64,000 nucleotides of DNA from Liolophura sinensis (taxonomy: Eukaryota > Mollusca > Polyplacophora > Chitonida > Chitonidae): the NCBI RefSeq assembly GCF_032854445.1, contig NW_027017964.1, positions 62,001 to 126,000 of the forward strand. Direction: 5' to 3'. Of this stretch, positions 46,801 to 61,300 are shown in pieces. Below the pieces are notes generated by a model. That model had not been told where the DNA came from and ran no database searches. It saw only the letters and a list, made by a program, of their open reading frames with translations. The position numbers and the translations under genes are program-made. Each line of letters starts with the position of its first letter. The first letter of the stretch is position 1.

Positions 46801-47640
46801 ACTGGTATAAAGTACAACATCCATGAGCAGGACGGTGGCTGATTTACCTTCCTACAGGTATAAAGTACAACATCCACGAGGAGGACGGTGGCTAGTTTAC
46901 CTTCCTACTGGTATAAAGTACAACATCCACGAGGAGGACGGTGGCTAATTTACCTTCCTACATGTATAAAATTCAACATCCACGAGGAGGACGGTGACTA
47001 GTTTACCTTTCTATAGGTATAAACTTCAACATCCACGAGGAGGACGGTGACTAGTTTACCTTCCTACTGGTATAAAGTACAACATCCACGAGGAGGACGG
47101 TGGCTAGTTTACCTTTCTGGAGGTGTCAGGTACAACATCCACGAGGAGGACGGTGCCTAATTTACCTTCCTACTGGTATAAAGTACAACATCCATAAGGA
47201 GGACGGTGGCTAATTTACCTCCATGTAGGTATAAGGTACAACATCCACGAGGAGGACGGTGGCTAACTTACCTCCATGTAAGCATGAGGTACAACATCCA
47301 TGAGGAGGACGTTGGCTAATTTACATTCCTACTGGTATAAAGTACAACATCCATGAGGAAGACGGTGGTTAAGTTGCTTTCCCATACGTATAAGGTACCA
47401 CATCCACGAGGAGGACGGTGGAAAATTTATCTTCCTATAGTTATAAAGTACAACATCCACGAGAAGGAGAGTGGCTAATTAACCTTTCTACATGTATAAA
47501 ATTCAACATCCACAAGGAGGACGGTGACCAGTTTACATTTCTATAGCTATAGAGTACAACATCCATGAGAATTACGGTGGCTGATTTACCTTCCTATAGG
47601 TATAAAGTTCAACCTTTATAGGTATAAAGTTTTCCATCCT
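43850..47640. repeat. 53-bp minisatellite, left array, about 70 units
   Basis: Unit landmarks on the plus strand: 'aatttaccttcctataggta', 'taaagtacaacatccacgag', 'gaggacggtggct'. A block of about 330 bp containing 'cctacatgtataaaattcaa' recurs almost unchanged at about 45.22, 45.64 and 46.17 kb, and partly at 46.95 kb. Units near 47.5 kb decay. The same unit in inverse orientation forms the right array at 57.97-61.3 kb. Confidence 0.97.
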
Positions 47641-49915
47641 TCAGGTATGCAGTACAACATTGATGATTACCAAATTAACTTCTAATAAAGATTTAACTGA
47701 TTGATTGACACACACTTATGAGGACAATAGATAAGTTATATGTCGTTTTGGTACAGCTAAAATCTATATGCGGAGGACTGTTGCCTTGTTTATTTCTGAG
47801 AAATATATATAACATATAATGTATAAGTATGTATGTAAGGTGATGGATACCAGGGTTTGTTACATGTTTAGGAAACGTTTTTAAAACTAAGTGTTAGCCC
47901 GATTTGAATGGAAGCCCTATAAGTTATATAATAGCTCTTCGCCAGCCTGATGACACTTGTGTGGTAATTAACCATAGGTTGTTTATTGTTACTTAGAAAT
48001 GTTATATGTTTTATGTACATGACTATTATTATTGCTTTATTCTGTGTACAGTAAACTTCTGACGCTTAATGTTGTAATCCCTTTTGATCTCTGCCTGTGC
48101 ATAGCTGTTCACAGCGCTCTTGTTGTCAATTAACGTTCAATGGCCATTTAATTAGTATGTAAAAACTTGCAGAGATATAAAGCCTGGCGAATTGTTACGC
48201 TCAGTTCCTTGATAAGGACAAACAAGGTCTTTGCTGCTGTTGTATAGCCTTATTTATAACCCCAAAAATACACATATGTAGCTTGAGAAAATAATTTGTA
48301 AAGTGCGAAAAACATTGAATATTTAAGACAGCTTATTTTGCCAAAGATATCAAGTAAGTTTTTCAGAGTTTACTTCTTAACACACCCCACACATTATTTC
48401 CTCTTATGGCAGAGAAAGGTTCAAGCGTCTAAATTCTGTGTGTCTGACCTCTGACTTTCATGCATGACCGAGTTTATTTTGTTATACCGCAGAAGCTTAC
48501 ATCCACACATATCAGATTTCACTGGTGGACAAGTGATCGCCCGCTTTATTGCTCCGGAATTCTCTAAGTGAAAACATTTAACTTGAAACTAAATTTGGCG
48601 TCTCCATGCTATAGAGTTTTTATATGTGGCGCTACCATAAAGTTACTTGCTTTTTTTATGTATTTATTTATTTGATTACTGTTTAACGCCATATTCTCTT
48701 TAGGACACATGGTCTGTTTATTCACAACCTAACGTATATAACATCCTAGCCCAGCAAACCACGGTGGAATTTTTAGAAAGACAATATAGTCCTCAGACTT
48801 AAAAAGGAATTCAGATTATCTCCTTGTCAAGGAAATCTGTCAGCTATATCTTTCTCATACCCAGAATTGTTTTCTTTGACCTAAGCAAGATGCATTTATT
48901 ACTACTATTATTAAGTTTTAGAAAATAAAATAATCAGAATCATAAAAATCCACACATCACAAAATATTTCTTAACAAATATGTGTACAGGCCAAAGAATG
49001 CAACAATACAGGTGTATGTAAATATACCGTCAATGTAATTATTTAACTCAATTTAACTCATTAAAATTTGCCTTTCCCTGGACGACAACCAAGCAGCTGA
49101 AGATCCATGTATAATACAATATGAATTGGGGACGGGCTTTTTGAAGAGCGCTTTGATTTTATTCATACAATGAATGAAATCCTCATGAAATGGCTGAAAA
49201 GGAAGTATGTCAAGCAAATACCATTTCATTTGTACTACTTAGCACATTGTGCCTACTATAGTGCTTGAAAGTCATATCTGCAGTGTCGTGACAACTTTTG
49301 TTATGGTTGAAGAATTTAAAATGTACTTTGGACCAATATCTTTATCTTAGAAATTAAGTAGGGCTATTTTATTTTGTTCATATGGACATGTTGTCTCACA
49401 TGAATGATCTTGATGTCTCCTTATCCCAATTTACTTGGAATTCGACGGTGGAGAGTTATTTCCAGAAAAATTAACGAGTTCTATCATGTACGAGTTTGTT
49501 TATGTTTTTCGGACGCCAGAGCAATACAATATTTGGAAAAACTCGATGTTGATAGAGGTATAAATGATTTTCTAATTCGATTATAGGATAAAACATTTCC
49601 AGTTAAAGTTAAAAGCGTGGAGTTTCTAAGAACATTCAGTGTATAGGCCTGCTCTTTCTACACTTTTATACCTCCGTGCATCACTTGGCACAATGTCTAA
49701 ACAAAACAAATTTATGGGTAACTTTCGTGTGTCTGGACCGTGGAAAGCTGAGGTGGCGGTGTGTTTGTAAACACAGTTTCCCATCGCATGTCTGCTGAAG
49801 TAATATTATCTCAGGCTGACTTGTTAGCTTTGCAGTTTGGCTAATGTAGTACATAGCTTTTATAAAAGCTTTCCACTTTTCCGACGAGTTTATTTCTGGA
49901 CGCTGCAATGTAACA
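47641..49915. other. Unique sequence between the left array and the decayed gene
   Basis: AT-rich. A SINE-A tail fragment lies at about 48655-48700 (minus). No exon recognised. It would contain the promoter of the HMGXB3-like gene if that locus is or was transcribed. Confidence 0.4.
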
Positions 49916-52900
49916 ATGACAGCACACCGACCTGTCGTGATTCAATCTGTGGATGAATTGCTAAGTTGTGTAAAAAGTTGCAAGGATTGTTGCAAAGGAG
50001 ACTATATTTCATTCCATTGTCCGTTATGTCCACCGTCAAAGTTCAAGCCAACAAGGAAGAAGAAAGTAGAGAACCATTTGAGAGCTGTACAGTGGAAAGC
50101 ACGCGTTGAGGGACAAAACGATACGTAAAATTAAGCATCAATACGTTTTCATCTAAAATACTGTGTACATATATAGTTATCGTCTGCGGCTTTATATGAT
50201 AGGCGAGCTTTTTGATTAACTTTTCATGTTAAAAAAATAGATACATTCCCTGTCAATGAGATGATATGTTCTTAAATTATTTTTCTACATCTTTTTTCGA
50301 AATGTATACTCCTAGTGGTCATCCAGACGTAAATGCAGATTTATCGGCTCTGTAGGTGACGCCAATTTAAAATATTCTTCCAGTGATGAGGCAGAGTAAA
50401 ATAGGTATCAAAGCAAATCTAAACTTACAGATCTTATTTTCGTGATTGGCCCCGGCGATGGATGTAAAACAAAAAGATGCCATCAACTTCCGGTCGGACA
50501 AATGCAAGTGTCTAATTTGCAAGGGAAAAAATAACTAACACAAATAGATCAGATCATCTATACCTGCAATTGAACTTCTACTCAATGGCTTCATGTAAAT
50601 AGTAGTTGCGTAGTGTTTGTTTACATATTCTCTCTATTAGACCAACAGATTAGTCATTTGGCGTGTATGTTTTAATACCACACAATGTAAAGAACGCTCC
50701 CGCTGCGCTAACCGTAACTTGAAAGCCAACAGATGTTTTTCTTACATAATGCATGAATGGTGGCAAAAATTTTTATGCCAATCACTGGAAAACTATTCAT
50801 CTGAAATAATTTGATACGAGAGAAGAGCACAATTTGTCCTGTTGACCAACTTTCAACATTGCACCATTACTGCTTTTCTCATCGTGTCTCAAAAATCAGA
50901 ATAAAGTGTGCCTAAAAGCGAAAACTTCTTTAGAACCAAAACAAAGCCACATTCGTGGTTAGCTCTTTATGCCTAATGCATGAACAGTAGGTAAATTGTG
51001 GCCAAACTTTTGAAGCTAGAACAAAGCTAGAACAAAAGCAAAGCCAGATTCATAATCTATTTATCAAATTACACTGTATATATTCACACAAAAAATCGGA
51101 TCAGCTCTGCACGGGTTTAAACTTCTTTCCAAAGGCTTCACTGCGCGAGCAATCTAATTAGGCTTTAAGTCTGCGCTATATATTACAGTCCATGCACATA
51201 AGTCCATAAAACTGACCGCCATCACATGGGCTGTAAATCGAGCTGTTTTTGAGGCGTAAAAGACCATTGAAATAAATAACTAAATTATCACAATGTTCAA
51301 AAGACGTGTTTATTTTTGTAGGTAAAAGTGTCGTTCTTTGCCATCTAACTGAACACAGTTCTTCACGGCATTTCCACTGCACGTCATGTTCAAGGATAAT
51401 TATTCGCAAAGAGAACTTCAAGCACCACGTTCAAACATGTGTTAATAGTCTTAACACGCCTGTTGCATCCAAATTAATCCCCTCTACCCGTACAGCGAAA
51501 AATTCTTATTCGTCGCGTGCAAAACACAGATCAGAAAACCATCAGAATAACGCAGTAGAGGCACAGGAAAGTGACGCGGTGACAAGTGACAAAGACCATT
51601 GCTATGCCACCCAGAGTATTAATCTGAAGACGACTTGTTCTAGATCATTGGATTCCCAGATTTCAACAAAGACGTCATCCCTTCGAGCAAGTTGTACACT
51701 ATGTGGTAAAATTATAACAGTGAAATGGATGAAATCGCACTTGAAATCTCACCAGTCTCTACAGCATGATGTTAATGTCCACAATCATCACCATACTGTT
51801 GTAATCGATCTAGCCAAAGGAGTGTATTGTTCGTCCAAATCAAGAAGTGGTCCTCAGATCCCGATACATCTGCAGAAAAATACGCTCACAAATGCTCCGA
51901 TCAGCATTTGTGAAAACAACTCATGTATTGAGTTGAAATCGGCGGCAAGAAGAGGTGGGAATAGTTCCTTTGAGTGTGATCACGTTCGTTCCGTTCCTTA
52001 TGCCATTCCTGGAAAAGAAACGATTCTTAGACAAGACACGCTTGAATGCATGCGGAGTGAAAATTTCATCACCGAAAGTAGATACAATGAACTAAAGCAG
52101 TGCCAAGAAACAGCTGAAAGCTCAGGACGCCCATTTGTAGTACTCATTCCACCCCATCAGTCGACCTATTATCCTAGACATATTCATCTGTCTGTGTACA
52201 CGGGGAAAAAAGGTTCTGGTGCAAACTACAACGGACTATAGTAACGTACGATAAACAAAGAAACACCACAATATGCAGGTGCACAAAAAGCATTCACACA
52301 TGCCTCCATAAACTCATCTGCAAATGGTATTTAAAACAAGAGCTACCAACAAGAATCTTACACCGAATAGGTAAACGGGAGCCAAAGGCAAGTTCCACTG
52401 AGAAATAATAGCCAACATTTCCGATCATTACCAAGGAGTATACCAACGGATATCCTCTGGAAGTCAGGCAAATTATCAGAAATCACAAAAGAGACGGTAT
52501 CCTCGAAATCACTCCAAGAGAAACATCATGTGTTCAATGCCAAGGACCACTCGATGTTCGTCTTGTTTCCAACAAGTCAGAAATAATACATTTACAACTA
52601 GTGGTAAAAGGTAAGGTCTCCAACTATCAAGAACTTTAGGTCACTGTGCTCAGAACAACTGAAGGAATGAATGGTTATGGACATGATATATCTACAATAT
52701 TCTTGTCATACGGTATCCTGGCACAAGCTAGGTCCATATTCAGGACACCAAGGAGAACTGAACAATGAAAAAACCAGCTTGGCTTAATATTAAACATGAC
52801 ATTGTAATATATTCACTGTTAAATAATCATATTAAGCCTTTATGTCTGATCCTATATATCATACGCTCACGGCATCGCGAGCAAAGCTGTCCGATAATTG

Positions 52901-55900
52901 AAAAGATTATGTGGATATTTCGTCAAATATACATCAACGGTGGAAATGTTCTCATAAAAAAACACAAAAGCTTTTGGAGAGAGTGATATACGTAAATATG
53001 ATGTAGTGTATTAATGATTCAGCATGGAATGGTTTAGCATGGCAGTTCTCATAGTTCCTTGATTTTCTATTTGGTTACATTTATCTGAAATTAGACCATG
53101 TCTGGATATCCTAATGGTTCGCCGTTATATAATTAATAATAGTTAATATAATTAAGTATAAAATTTTAGAATTATCAAACGCCTTCTCTGTCAGATATAA
53201 CCGTATACAACAAGGTATGCAAACCATGCCAACTGTTGTATCAATATAAAGAATGGAACGAGAGCATTCATAACTTCAATGATGTCATATCCTTGGGCTT
53301 GATGTATGTCTTTTCATCAGAGCTGGACTACAGGTACTCTGAAGTATTTTATGTTTATTAATGATAAAATGTCAGATTTACTCTATTTTATTTATTTACT
53401 CTATTGAGCATGCAGCATGTAGATTTATACAGAAAATTTAACATCAACAAACCTTCCAGTTTAATGTTATCCCAAGTCAGGATATACTTACTAAAACTTC
53501 AGTTATCAATATTGAAGATAAAATTTTGACGTTTAATTGTTTTCAGAACCACTTTGCAATAGGGCGGTCTGTTGCCATGCTTCAAGAAATGATTGGAGAG
53601 AATGTTGATACCTACACTTTACATCAAGCATACCTACATTTCGAGGCATGTACTGACCACGATTACAGTTTCCATTGTGTCCTTTGTGGACATATGTATA
53701 TGACAAGACATGTAATTGGATGATATACATTTCTGAATATTCTGAATCAGAAGATTAGATTTAATGACATGTATAAACGTGGTTGAAAAGCGCTCTAGAT
53801 ATCCAGCAATATTAACATTAACACCCCAACAGCAAAACCATAAATACATATTCGATTACCTACCCATACATGTCAACTTTCATGCCAAAGGCATAAATTT
53901 GAAAGTGTACTATTCTCAGGGAGCAGTTATTGCATTTTGTACATTTTGGCGCAATTTCTGTGGCTCTTTTACGGTTATCTGCATCCTTGTTTTTTATTCC
54001 GAGATATGTTCAAAAGAATTTTTGATGTCTGGAAAGGATTTTCAGATATGTGAAATACATGATCTATATATTAACACAAGACTGCTATTTAAGAAATCTA
54101 GAAATGAATTGTAGATATCTGAAAATTAATTCAAGATATCTGAATTAGGCCGAAATGGCTTGCCATAAGTAAGGGCAGATACTTTACACGTCATGAAGGT
54201 GGAGGTAGATGTATATATGTACCAACACGCAAATGAAGTACAAGTTATTCAATGATATACACCTGTTATGGGGAAAGTTTTGTGGTCACATGAAAATGCT
54301 ACACACTCAACTATAAGTCAATAACGACGTCACTTTGTTATCTTTCAGTGTCTGGTTTGTCCATTCCGTCTGGCGAAGTTTCTGACACGGTGGATGCTAA
54401 GGCTTTCTGGTCTGCAGTTGAGAACAGCGTAAGAAACCCTGGCACTCGACCGGGTAAGATATCAATATGCTAAAAGTAGTCAAATTTTAATTATTGTTTT
54501 GGCAATTGACTACAAAATTTACTGCACAACTAGTGAAGCTCTACGTCTAAATTTAAAGACCTTTCACGATACAATCTTCCAGTCCGAAAATGTAGGACAG
54601 TGTGTATTTTCAACTGAAAGCAATGATTGATCTCGACCCTGTCCCACAAAGCAATCGTAGGCGAAGGTTATTGTAACTAACATGGCAGCCCATCTCTTTT
54701 ACATGGGTTGTCATGGTAGTTATAATCAGCTTAGAATAAGGCTGCTTTGTGGAACAGGGCCGAAAGCAAACGTAGGCTAAGCTGATTGTAACTACCATAG
54801 CTACCTATCTCTTTAACATGAGTTGTCATGGTAGTTACAATCAACCTAGTTTACGACTGCTTTGTGGAACAGGGGCCAGGTGATTAGCAAATGAGGTTAA
54901 CTACTAACAGCTTTAGAACAAAATACCATAACTCCGTCCTACGAGTTTTGGAGTCCTTGGATTGGCGAAAACTCTCGCAGTGGTGACTTGATTTACAACA
55001 CGGAAATAAAGAAATGTTCTCAAAGTATAAACAAGGATAATGAAGACCCCGTGTCCGAACCGATGCCAGAAGAAACCATCATGAACATGTTAAAGGATGA
55101 AAAGGTATTTCCAGTGTAGGATGTAATAACAATTTACTGTATGCACTCAAGTGAAAAGAGAACGTTTAAGAGTTAAGGGTATTTGCACTTACTTCAAAGT
55201 GCATGTACTTATCTGGGGATATTTTATCTTATATTCTCTCAACGTTTATCTGTATAATGCAAATGCCTTTTTTCTCTGACATTAATTTTCGGTGATTTGC
55301 TTCGAAAATAAATTCGCTGGATTTAAATTTCGCGGATATATAGGGTGGAATAGTTTGAACACAGCTCAAACCAAAAAATTCTCATATCTTTTGACAGGTG
55401 TCGACAATCCGAAAAATGTGTCGTGAAGTGGGTGTTAAAGCAGAAGGGTCCTCTGTTGATATGATCAGGAGGTTGAGAGACATGTCGATTTCACGTGGGG
55501 AATTCGACAAGGCTTAGAGAAATTATTTGGATGCTCTGGTGAGAAGACGCAATACCGCCTAATTATTTCTTAACTTGGACGTGAATCGCATAAACTCAGT
55601 TAGATATGGCCAAGTATAAACATGGCAGGTTTCCTCACATGAGCATTTTTAGGTGATACAACATCAGTTAAACTGTCATTGTATTTATTAAATCGTTCTC
55701 TTTGGCTGTGACGCTTAAAATCACTCAGCCATCAAGAAGTTTATTATCCTTAAATACGTTCTTTATTCTTCTAGGAGGATGGGCGGTTGGTTGTTGCCAT
55801 GACGGTGTTGTTTATGCCATTAAAAGCCTGCTGCGATCTGAAAGTTCAAGGGATTATCTCGACATTGAAAGATCTATGAAACATCGACCTAATATCACCA

Positions 55901-56660
55901 TCTGCGACATAGCGTATCTACTGGCAAGACAGGCCAACAAAATAATTCCACATTTTTATTCCCCAAAAGAAGGAAGACTGGCACCTGATACAGATTTAAA
56001 CATTGCAAGAGCCGAAAAAAAAGAGAGCTGGATTGCGGGGCCGAATTTCTGACAAATCCCATTTTTTCCCCCGACTGTGTCGAATCGAACAAAAACCCCG
56101 TCACAGGATCTGACGTACACTATGCGCTCATAGACTGGTCCCACCAAGAAAACTGTAAGAGCAGGCAAGAGATACTTCGACGGTGTTCCCTGCTACCTGA
56201 GCTTAGTGGAATCATTGACACCCAAGCGGTGGAGCAACTCTTCAGCTCTCTGAAACGGGACATCTATTATTTAAATAACATGTCCCCGGTCAAACATATT
56301 TTTCTTTTTCGACTCATTATACAGCTCAGAAACGTCAGATGAAACGGAGAACTCCTTCGTAAACAAACGACAAGATTTGGACAGGGATTGTTCTACAATC
56401 AATTTGGACAGGTCTGTCAGAAATATCTAACCGAAGTTGTGCAACCCACACTGACGGATGACACCATCCAGACGCCTGTTCGATCTGAAATTGTTGTCGA
56501 CTGGGAGTATGAACATGGCGAGACGAATGAAGAGATCGCCAATACTTCTGAAAGTGGACGTGGGGAACCATCAGCCTGTGGATTAGCGGATACTAAAGTC
56601 CAAGAGAACATACTTTTGGGCTCCACTCTATCAGAGTTAAAGCACTTGTACACAAGCTAG
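49916..56660 (+). pseudogene. Decayed multi-exon zinc-finger/SAP/transposase-like gene (HMGXB3-like)
   Basis: Pieces: 49916-50124 (ATG; 'FHCPLCPPSKFKP' finger), ~51329-52610 (two Cys/His fingers, 'HFHCTSCSRIIIRKENFKHH' and 'CTLCGKIITVKWMKSHLKSH', then SWIM-like 'ICRCTKSIHTCLHK'), 53195-53333, 53547-~53695 ('LHQAYLHFEACTDHDYSFHC'), 54349-54453, 54917-55104 ('PSYEFWSPWIGENSRSGD'), 55398-55538 (SAP-like 'IRKMCREVGVKAEGSSVDMI') and 55775-56660 ('GGWAVGCCHDGVVYAIKSLL', 'PKEGRLAPDTDLN', 'QAVEQLFSSLKRD'). Order and content match a family annotated as HMGXB3-like in fish and invertebrates, with transposase-like character; I recall this from memory and did not search. Breaks: frame change at A6 52206-52211, TAA-TAG at 52406-52411, phase mismatch into 53547, one base missing near 55515, frame change at A8 56015-56022, and in-frame TGA at 56340-56342 with homology-like sequence beyond. 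Six breaks argue for a pseudogene. Function unknown. Confidence 0.7.
54637..54875. mobile_element. Tandem pair of foldback elements
   Basis: Two consecutive imperfect hairpins share the words 'ctgtcccacaaagc', 'gctttgtggaacaggg', 'ggttgtcatggtagttataa' and their complements, with outer arms at both ends. No coding capacity. Lies in an intron of the decayed gene. Confidence 0.7.
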
Positions 56661-57125
56661 TCCAGCTATCAGGAACCGAGCGAATTCAGAAGATTTTAAA
56701 TGTGGATGGGTTTGTATTTACCTTGTATTTTATCTGTTTGTTTTTATTTTTTGGTATAATTAGATATGGCTATTTTGGTTCCAGTTATGCATGGAGTAGT
56801 ATCGGAATGGCTTTCCAGCTTTCAAGTTATCTATATACAGACTGTTCAAATGTGTATAAACATTTGACAAGACTAAAGCCATAAAAAAGGAGGAAAGTAA
56901 CTACGAATATTGCAGTCATCAAATAGTCATTTACATGTAGATGTGTGTTTAATTATTTATCATTATAATTTCATAATTTTGTTCCGCGCATGACTTGCTA
57001 AAAAGTGTGCAGGCATATATGTTTAATTAGTAGCAATCTATATACATTTCCAGATTTCAGTGTTTTACAAATGAATAGGAAGCCTTTAACAGGATTGCAT
57101 TCTGTTCACATTTTTTCTTTGTAGG

Positions 57126-57329
57126 TACGAAGGGACAGTCAGGAGTAGGAGATGTAAGGAAGCTTTGGTTCGGGATGCAGTCGCACTGCTTGTATCCAAC
57201 AAACTGCACATATCTTTACCAGAAGCAAGACGAAGATGCTGTCAAACTGAACATTCATCGTTTCACACGGCACTTAAAAAAAGTCAACAATTAAGAGCAC
57301 ACCGCTTAATCAGCAGTACTGAATCGTAA
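57126..57329 (+). other. Possible 3'-terminal coding exon, unassigned
   Basis: After a pyrimidine-rich 'tttctttgtag' a 67-codon frame is open to TAA: basic, with 'SRRCKEALVRDAVALLVSNK' and 'LPEARRRCCQTEH'. It may be the last exon of the decayed upstream gene; no family recognised and the linking phase is unresolved. Confidence 0.3.
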
Positions 57330-57334
57330 CTGGC

Positions 57335-57970
57335 ATGCTGTGTATGTAAATAATAGATGACTGATGAGTTGACAATGTATATTTTATATCATTGTTATCA
57401 TTGTATCATGGCTATATGCCTTGTACATATAGCCTACACCTATAATGTATTTTCCATTCCACCGCCATACCATTCATTGCCTCACTTACACATGTATAGA
57501 ATCTTAGAATGTACAAGAGAGTTAATACACTAATAAACTTGCCTAGGGTACTGCAGCATATGTATTAAAACACAACTTTTATCCTTACATCTCAGTAAAG
57601 CGTTCTTCAGTTTATAATAGTTTTTCTGTAAAGGTTTTTGCAAACCAGATGAATACAATGTTGTAACCAGTTTTAGGGAATGGAACTTGTTGAATTAGAG
57701 TTTCTGTTGGCAAACTCTCCATGGGGATGGGTTATGGCACTGCTCGAGGGCTCCTTAAAATACATATATTTAAACTAGAATGTGGTTCTTGACTTTTTTA
57801 TTCAACTGTCCGGAATTGGTGGTCTATGGATTTCTCACATTCTGTGATTCGAGGATTATATTCTAAGGCTCTGTAAAAATTTTCTCATCTACGTACATGT
57901 AGAGAAAGGCAAAATCAGTTTGTCCTCGTTCGTGTTGGGCTTTTCCCATCTGCGGAGAAAAAGGATGGTA
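57335..57970. other. Gene-free stretch before the right array
   Basis: AT-rich unique sequence, with no exon or repeat family that I can support. Confidence 0.4.
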
Positions 57971-57971
57971 A

Positions 57972-60900
57972 ATTAGTCACCGTCCTCCTCGTGGATTTTG
58001 TACCTGATACCTGTAGGAACGTCAATCAACCGCCGCCCTCCTTATGGATGTTGTACTTTATACCTATAGGAACATAAATTAGTCATCGTCCTCCTCATTG
58101 ATGTTGTACTTTATACCTGCAGGAAGGTAAATTAGCCACCGTCCTCCTCATGGATTTTGTACTTTAAACTTATAGGAACTTAAATTAGTCACCGTCCTCC
58201 TCGTGGATGTTGTATCTTATACCTATAGGAAGATAAATTAGGCACCGTCCTCCTCGTGAATGTTGTACTTTATACCTGCAGGAAGTTAAATTAGCCACCG
58301 TCCTCCTCGTGGATGTTGTACTTTATACATATAGGGATGTAAATTAGCCACCGTCCTCCTTGTGGATGTTGTACTCTGTACCTGCAGGAAGGTAAATTAG
58401 CCACCGTCCTCCTCGTGGATGTTGTTCCTGATACCAGTAGAAAGGTAAATTAGCCACCGTCCTCCTCGTGGATGTTGTTCCTGATACCAGTAGAAAGGTA
58501 AATTAGCCACCGTCCTCCTCGTGGATGCTGTACTTCGTAGCTGGAGAAAGGTAAAGTAGCCGCCGTCCTCTTCGTGGATGTTGTACTTTATACCTATATG
58601 AAGGTAAATTAGCCACTGTCTTCCTCGTGGATGTTGAACTTTATACCTGCAGGAATGTAAATTAGCCACCGTCCTCCTCGTGGATGTTGTATTTTATACC
58701 TACAGGAAGTTAAATTAGCCACCGTCCTCCTCGTGGATTTGTACTTTATACCTGCAGAAAGGTAAATTAGCCACCGTCCTCCTCGTGGATGTTGTACTTT
58801 ATACCCGCAGGAAGTTAAAGTAGCCACCGTCCTCCTCGTGGATGTTGTACTTCATACCTGGAGAAAGGTAAAGTAGCCGCCGTCCTCTTCGTGGATGTTG
58901 TACTTTATACCTATATGAAGGTAAATTAGCCACCGTCCTCCTCATGGATGTTGTACTTTATACCTGCAGGAATGTAAATTAGCCACCGTCCTCCTCGTGG
59001 ATGTTGTACTTTATACCTGCAGGAATGTAAATTAGCCGCCGTCCTCTTCGTGGATGTTGTACTTTATACCTGCAGGAAGTTAAATTAACCATCGTCCTCC
59101 TCGTGGATGTTGTACATTATACCTGGAGAAAGGTAAATTAGCCGCCGTCCTCCTCGTGGATGTTGTACTTTATACCTGCAGGAAGTTAAATTAGCCACCG
59201 TCCTCCTCGTGGATGCTGTACTTTATACCTGGGGAAAGGTAGATTAACCACCGTCCTCCTCGTGGATGTTGTACTTCACACCTGGAGAAAGGTAAAGTAG
59301 CCGCCGTCCTCTTCGTGGATGTTGTACTTTATACCTATATGAAAGTAAATTAGCCACCGTCCTCCTCGTGGATGTTGTACTTTATACCTGCAGAAAGGTA
59401 AATTAGCCACCGTCCTCCTCGTGGATGTTGTACTCTATACCTGGAGAAAGGTAAATTAGCCACCGTCCTCCTCATGGATGTTGTACATTATACCTGGAGA
59501 AAGGTAAAATTAGCCACCGTCCTCCTCGTGGATGTTGTACTTTATACCTGCAGGAAGTTAAATTAGCCACCGTTCTCCTCGTGGATGTTGTACTTCATAC
59601 CTGGAGAAAGGTAAATTAGCCACCGTCCTCCTCGTGGATGTTGTACTTCATACCTGGAGAAAGGTAAAGTAGCCGCCGTGGATGTTGTACTTTATACCTG
59701 GAGAAAGTTAAATTAGCCACCGTCCTCTTCGTGGATGTTGTACTTTATACCTGGAGAAAGTTAAATTAGCCACCGTCCTCCTCGTGAATGTTGTATTTTA
59801 TACCTGCAGGAAGTTAAATAAGCCACCGTCCTCCTCAAGAATGTTGTATTTTATACCTACAGGAAGTTAAATTAGCCACCGTCCTCCTCGTGGATGTTGT
59901 ACTTTATACCTGCAGAAAGGTAAATTAGCCACCGTCCTCCTCGTGGATGTTGTACTTTATACCCGCAGGAAGTTAAATTAACCACCGTCCTCCTCGAGGA
60001 TGTTGTACTTTATACCTACAGGAAGTTAAATTAGCCACCGTCCTCCTCGTGGATGTTGTACATTATACCTGGAGAAAGGTAAATTAGCCACCGTCCTCCT
60101 CGTGGATGTTGTACTTTATACCTGCAGGAAGTTAAATTAGCCACCGTTCTCCTCGTTGATGCTGTACTTTATACCTGGAGAAAGGTAGATTAGCCACCGT
60201 CCTCCTCGTGGATGCTGTACTTCATAGCTGGAGAAAGGTAAAGTAGCCACCGTCCTCTCTTCGTGGATGTTGTACTTTATACCTATATGAAGGTAAATTA
60301 GACACCGTCCTCCGCGTGGATGTTGTACTTTATACCTGCAGGAATGTAAATTAGCCACCGTCCTCCTCGTGGATGTTGTATTTTATACCTACAGGAAGTT
60401 AAATTAGCCACCGTCCTCCTCGTGGATTTGTACTTTATACCTGCAGAAAGGTAAATTAGCCACCGTCCTCCTCGTGGATGTTGTACTTTATACCCGCAGG
60501 AAGTTAAAGTAGTCACCGTCCTCCTCGTGGATGTTGTACTTTATACCTGCAAGGAATGTAAATTAGCCGCCGTCCTCCTCGTGGATGTTGTACATTATAC
60601 CTGGAGAAAGGTAAATTAGCCACCGTCCTCCTCCGTGGATGTTGTACTTTATACCTGGAGGAAGTAATTTAGCCACCTTCCTCCTCGTTGATGCTGTACT
60701 TTATACCTGGAGAAAGGTAGATTAGCCACCGTCCTCCTCGTGGATGCTGTACTTCATACCTGGAGAAAGGTAAAGTAGCCGCCGTCCTCTTCGTGGATGT
60801 TGTACTTTATACCTATATGAAGGTAAATTAGCCACCGTCCTCCTCATGGATGTTGTACTTTATACCTGCAGGAATGTAAATTAGCCACCGTCCTCGTCGT

Positions 60901-61300
60901 GGATGTTGTACTTTATACCTGCAGGAAGTTAAATTAGCCACCGTCTTCCTCGTGGATATTGTACTTATACCTGGAGAAAGTTAAATTAGCCACTGTCCTC
61001 CTTTATACCTGCTGAAAGTTAAATTAGCCACCGTCCTCCTCGTGAATGTTTTTTTTTTATACCTGCAGGAAGTTAAATAAGCCACCGTCCTCCTCGAGGA
61101 TGTTGTACTTTATACCTACAGGAAGTTAAATTAGCCACCGTCCTCCTCGTGGATGTTGTATTTTATACCTGCAGGATGTTAAATAAGCCACCGTCCTCCT
61201 CGTGGATGTTGTATTTTATTCCTGCAGGAAATTAAATAAGCCACCATCCTCCTCGTGGATGTTGTATTTTATACCTGCAGGAAGTTAAATAAGTTAAATA
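57972..61300. repeat. 53-bp minisatellite, right array, about 62 units, inverted
   Basis: Unit landmarks on the plus strand: 'ccaccgtcctcctcgtggat', 'gttgtactttatacctgcag', 'gaaggtaaattag'. This is the reverse complement of the left array unit. Variants include 'cctggagaaaggtaaagtag' and 'ccgccgtcctcttcgtgg'. Blocks around 58.55 kb and 60.2 kb repeat one another. Confidence 0.97.
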
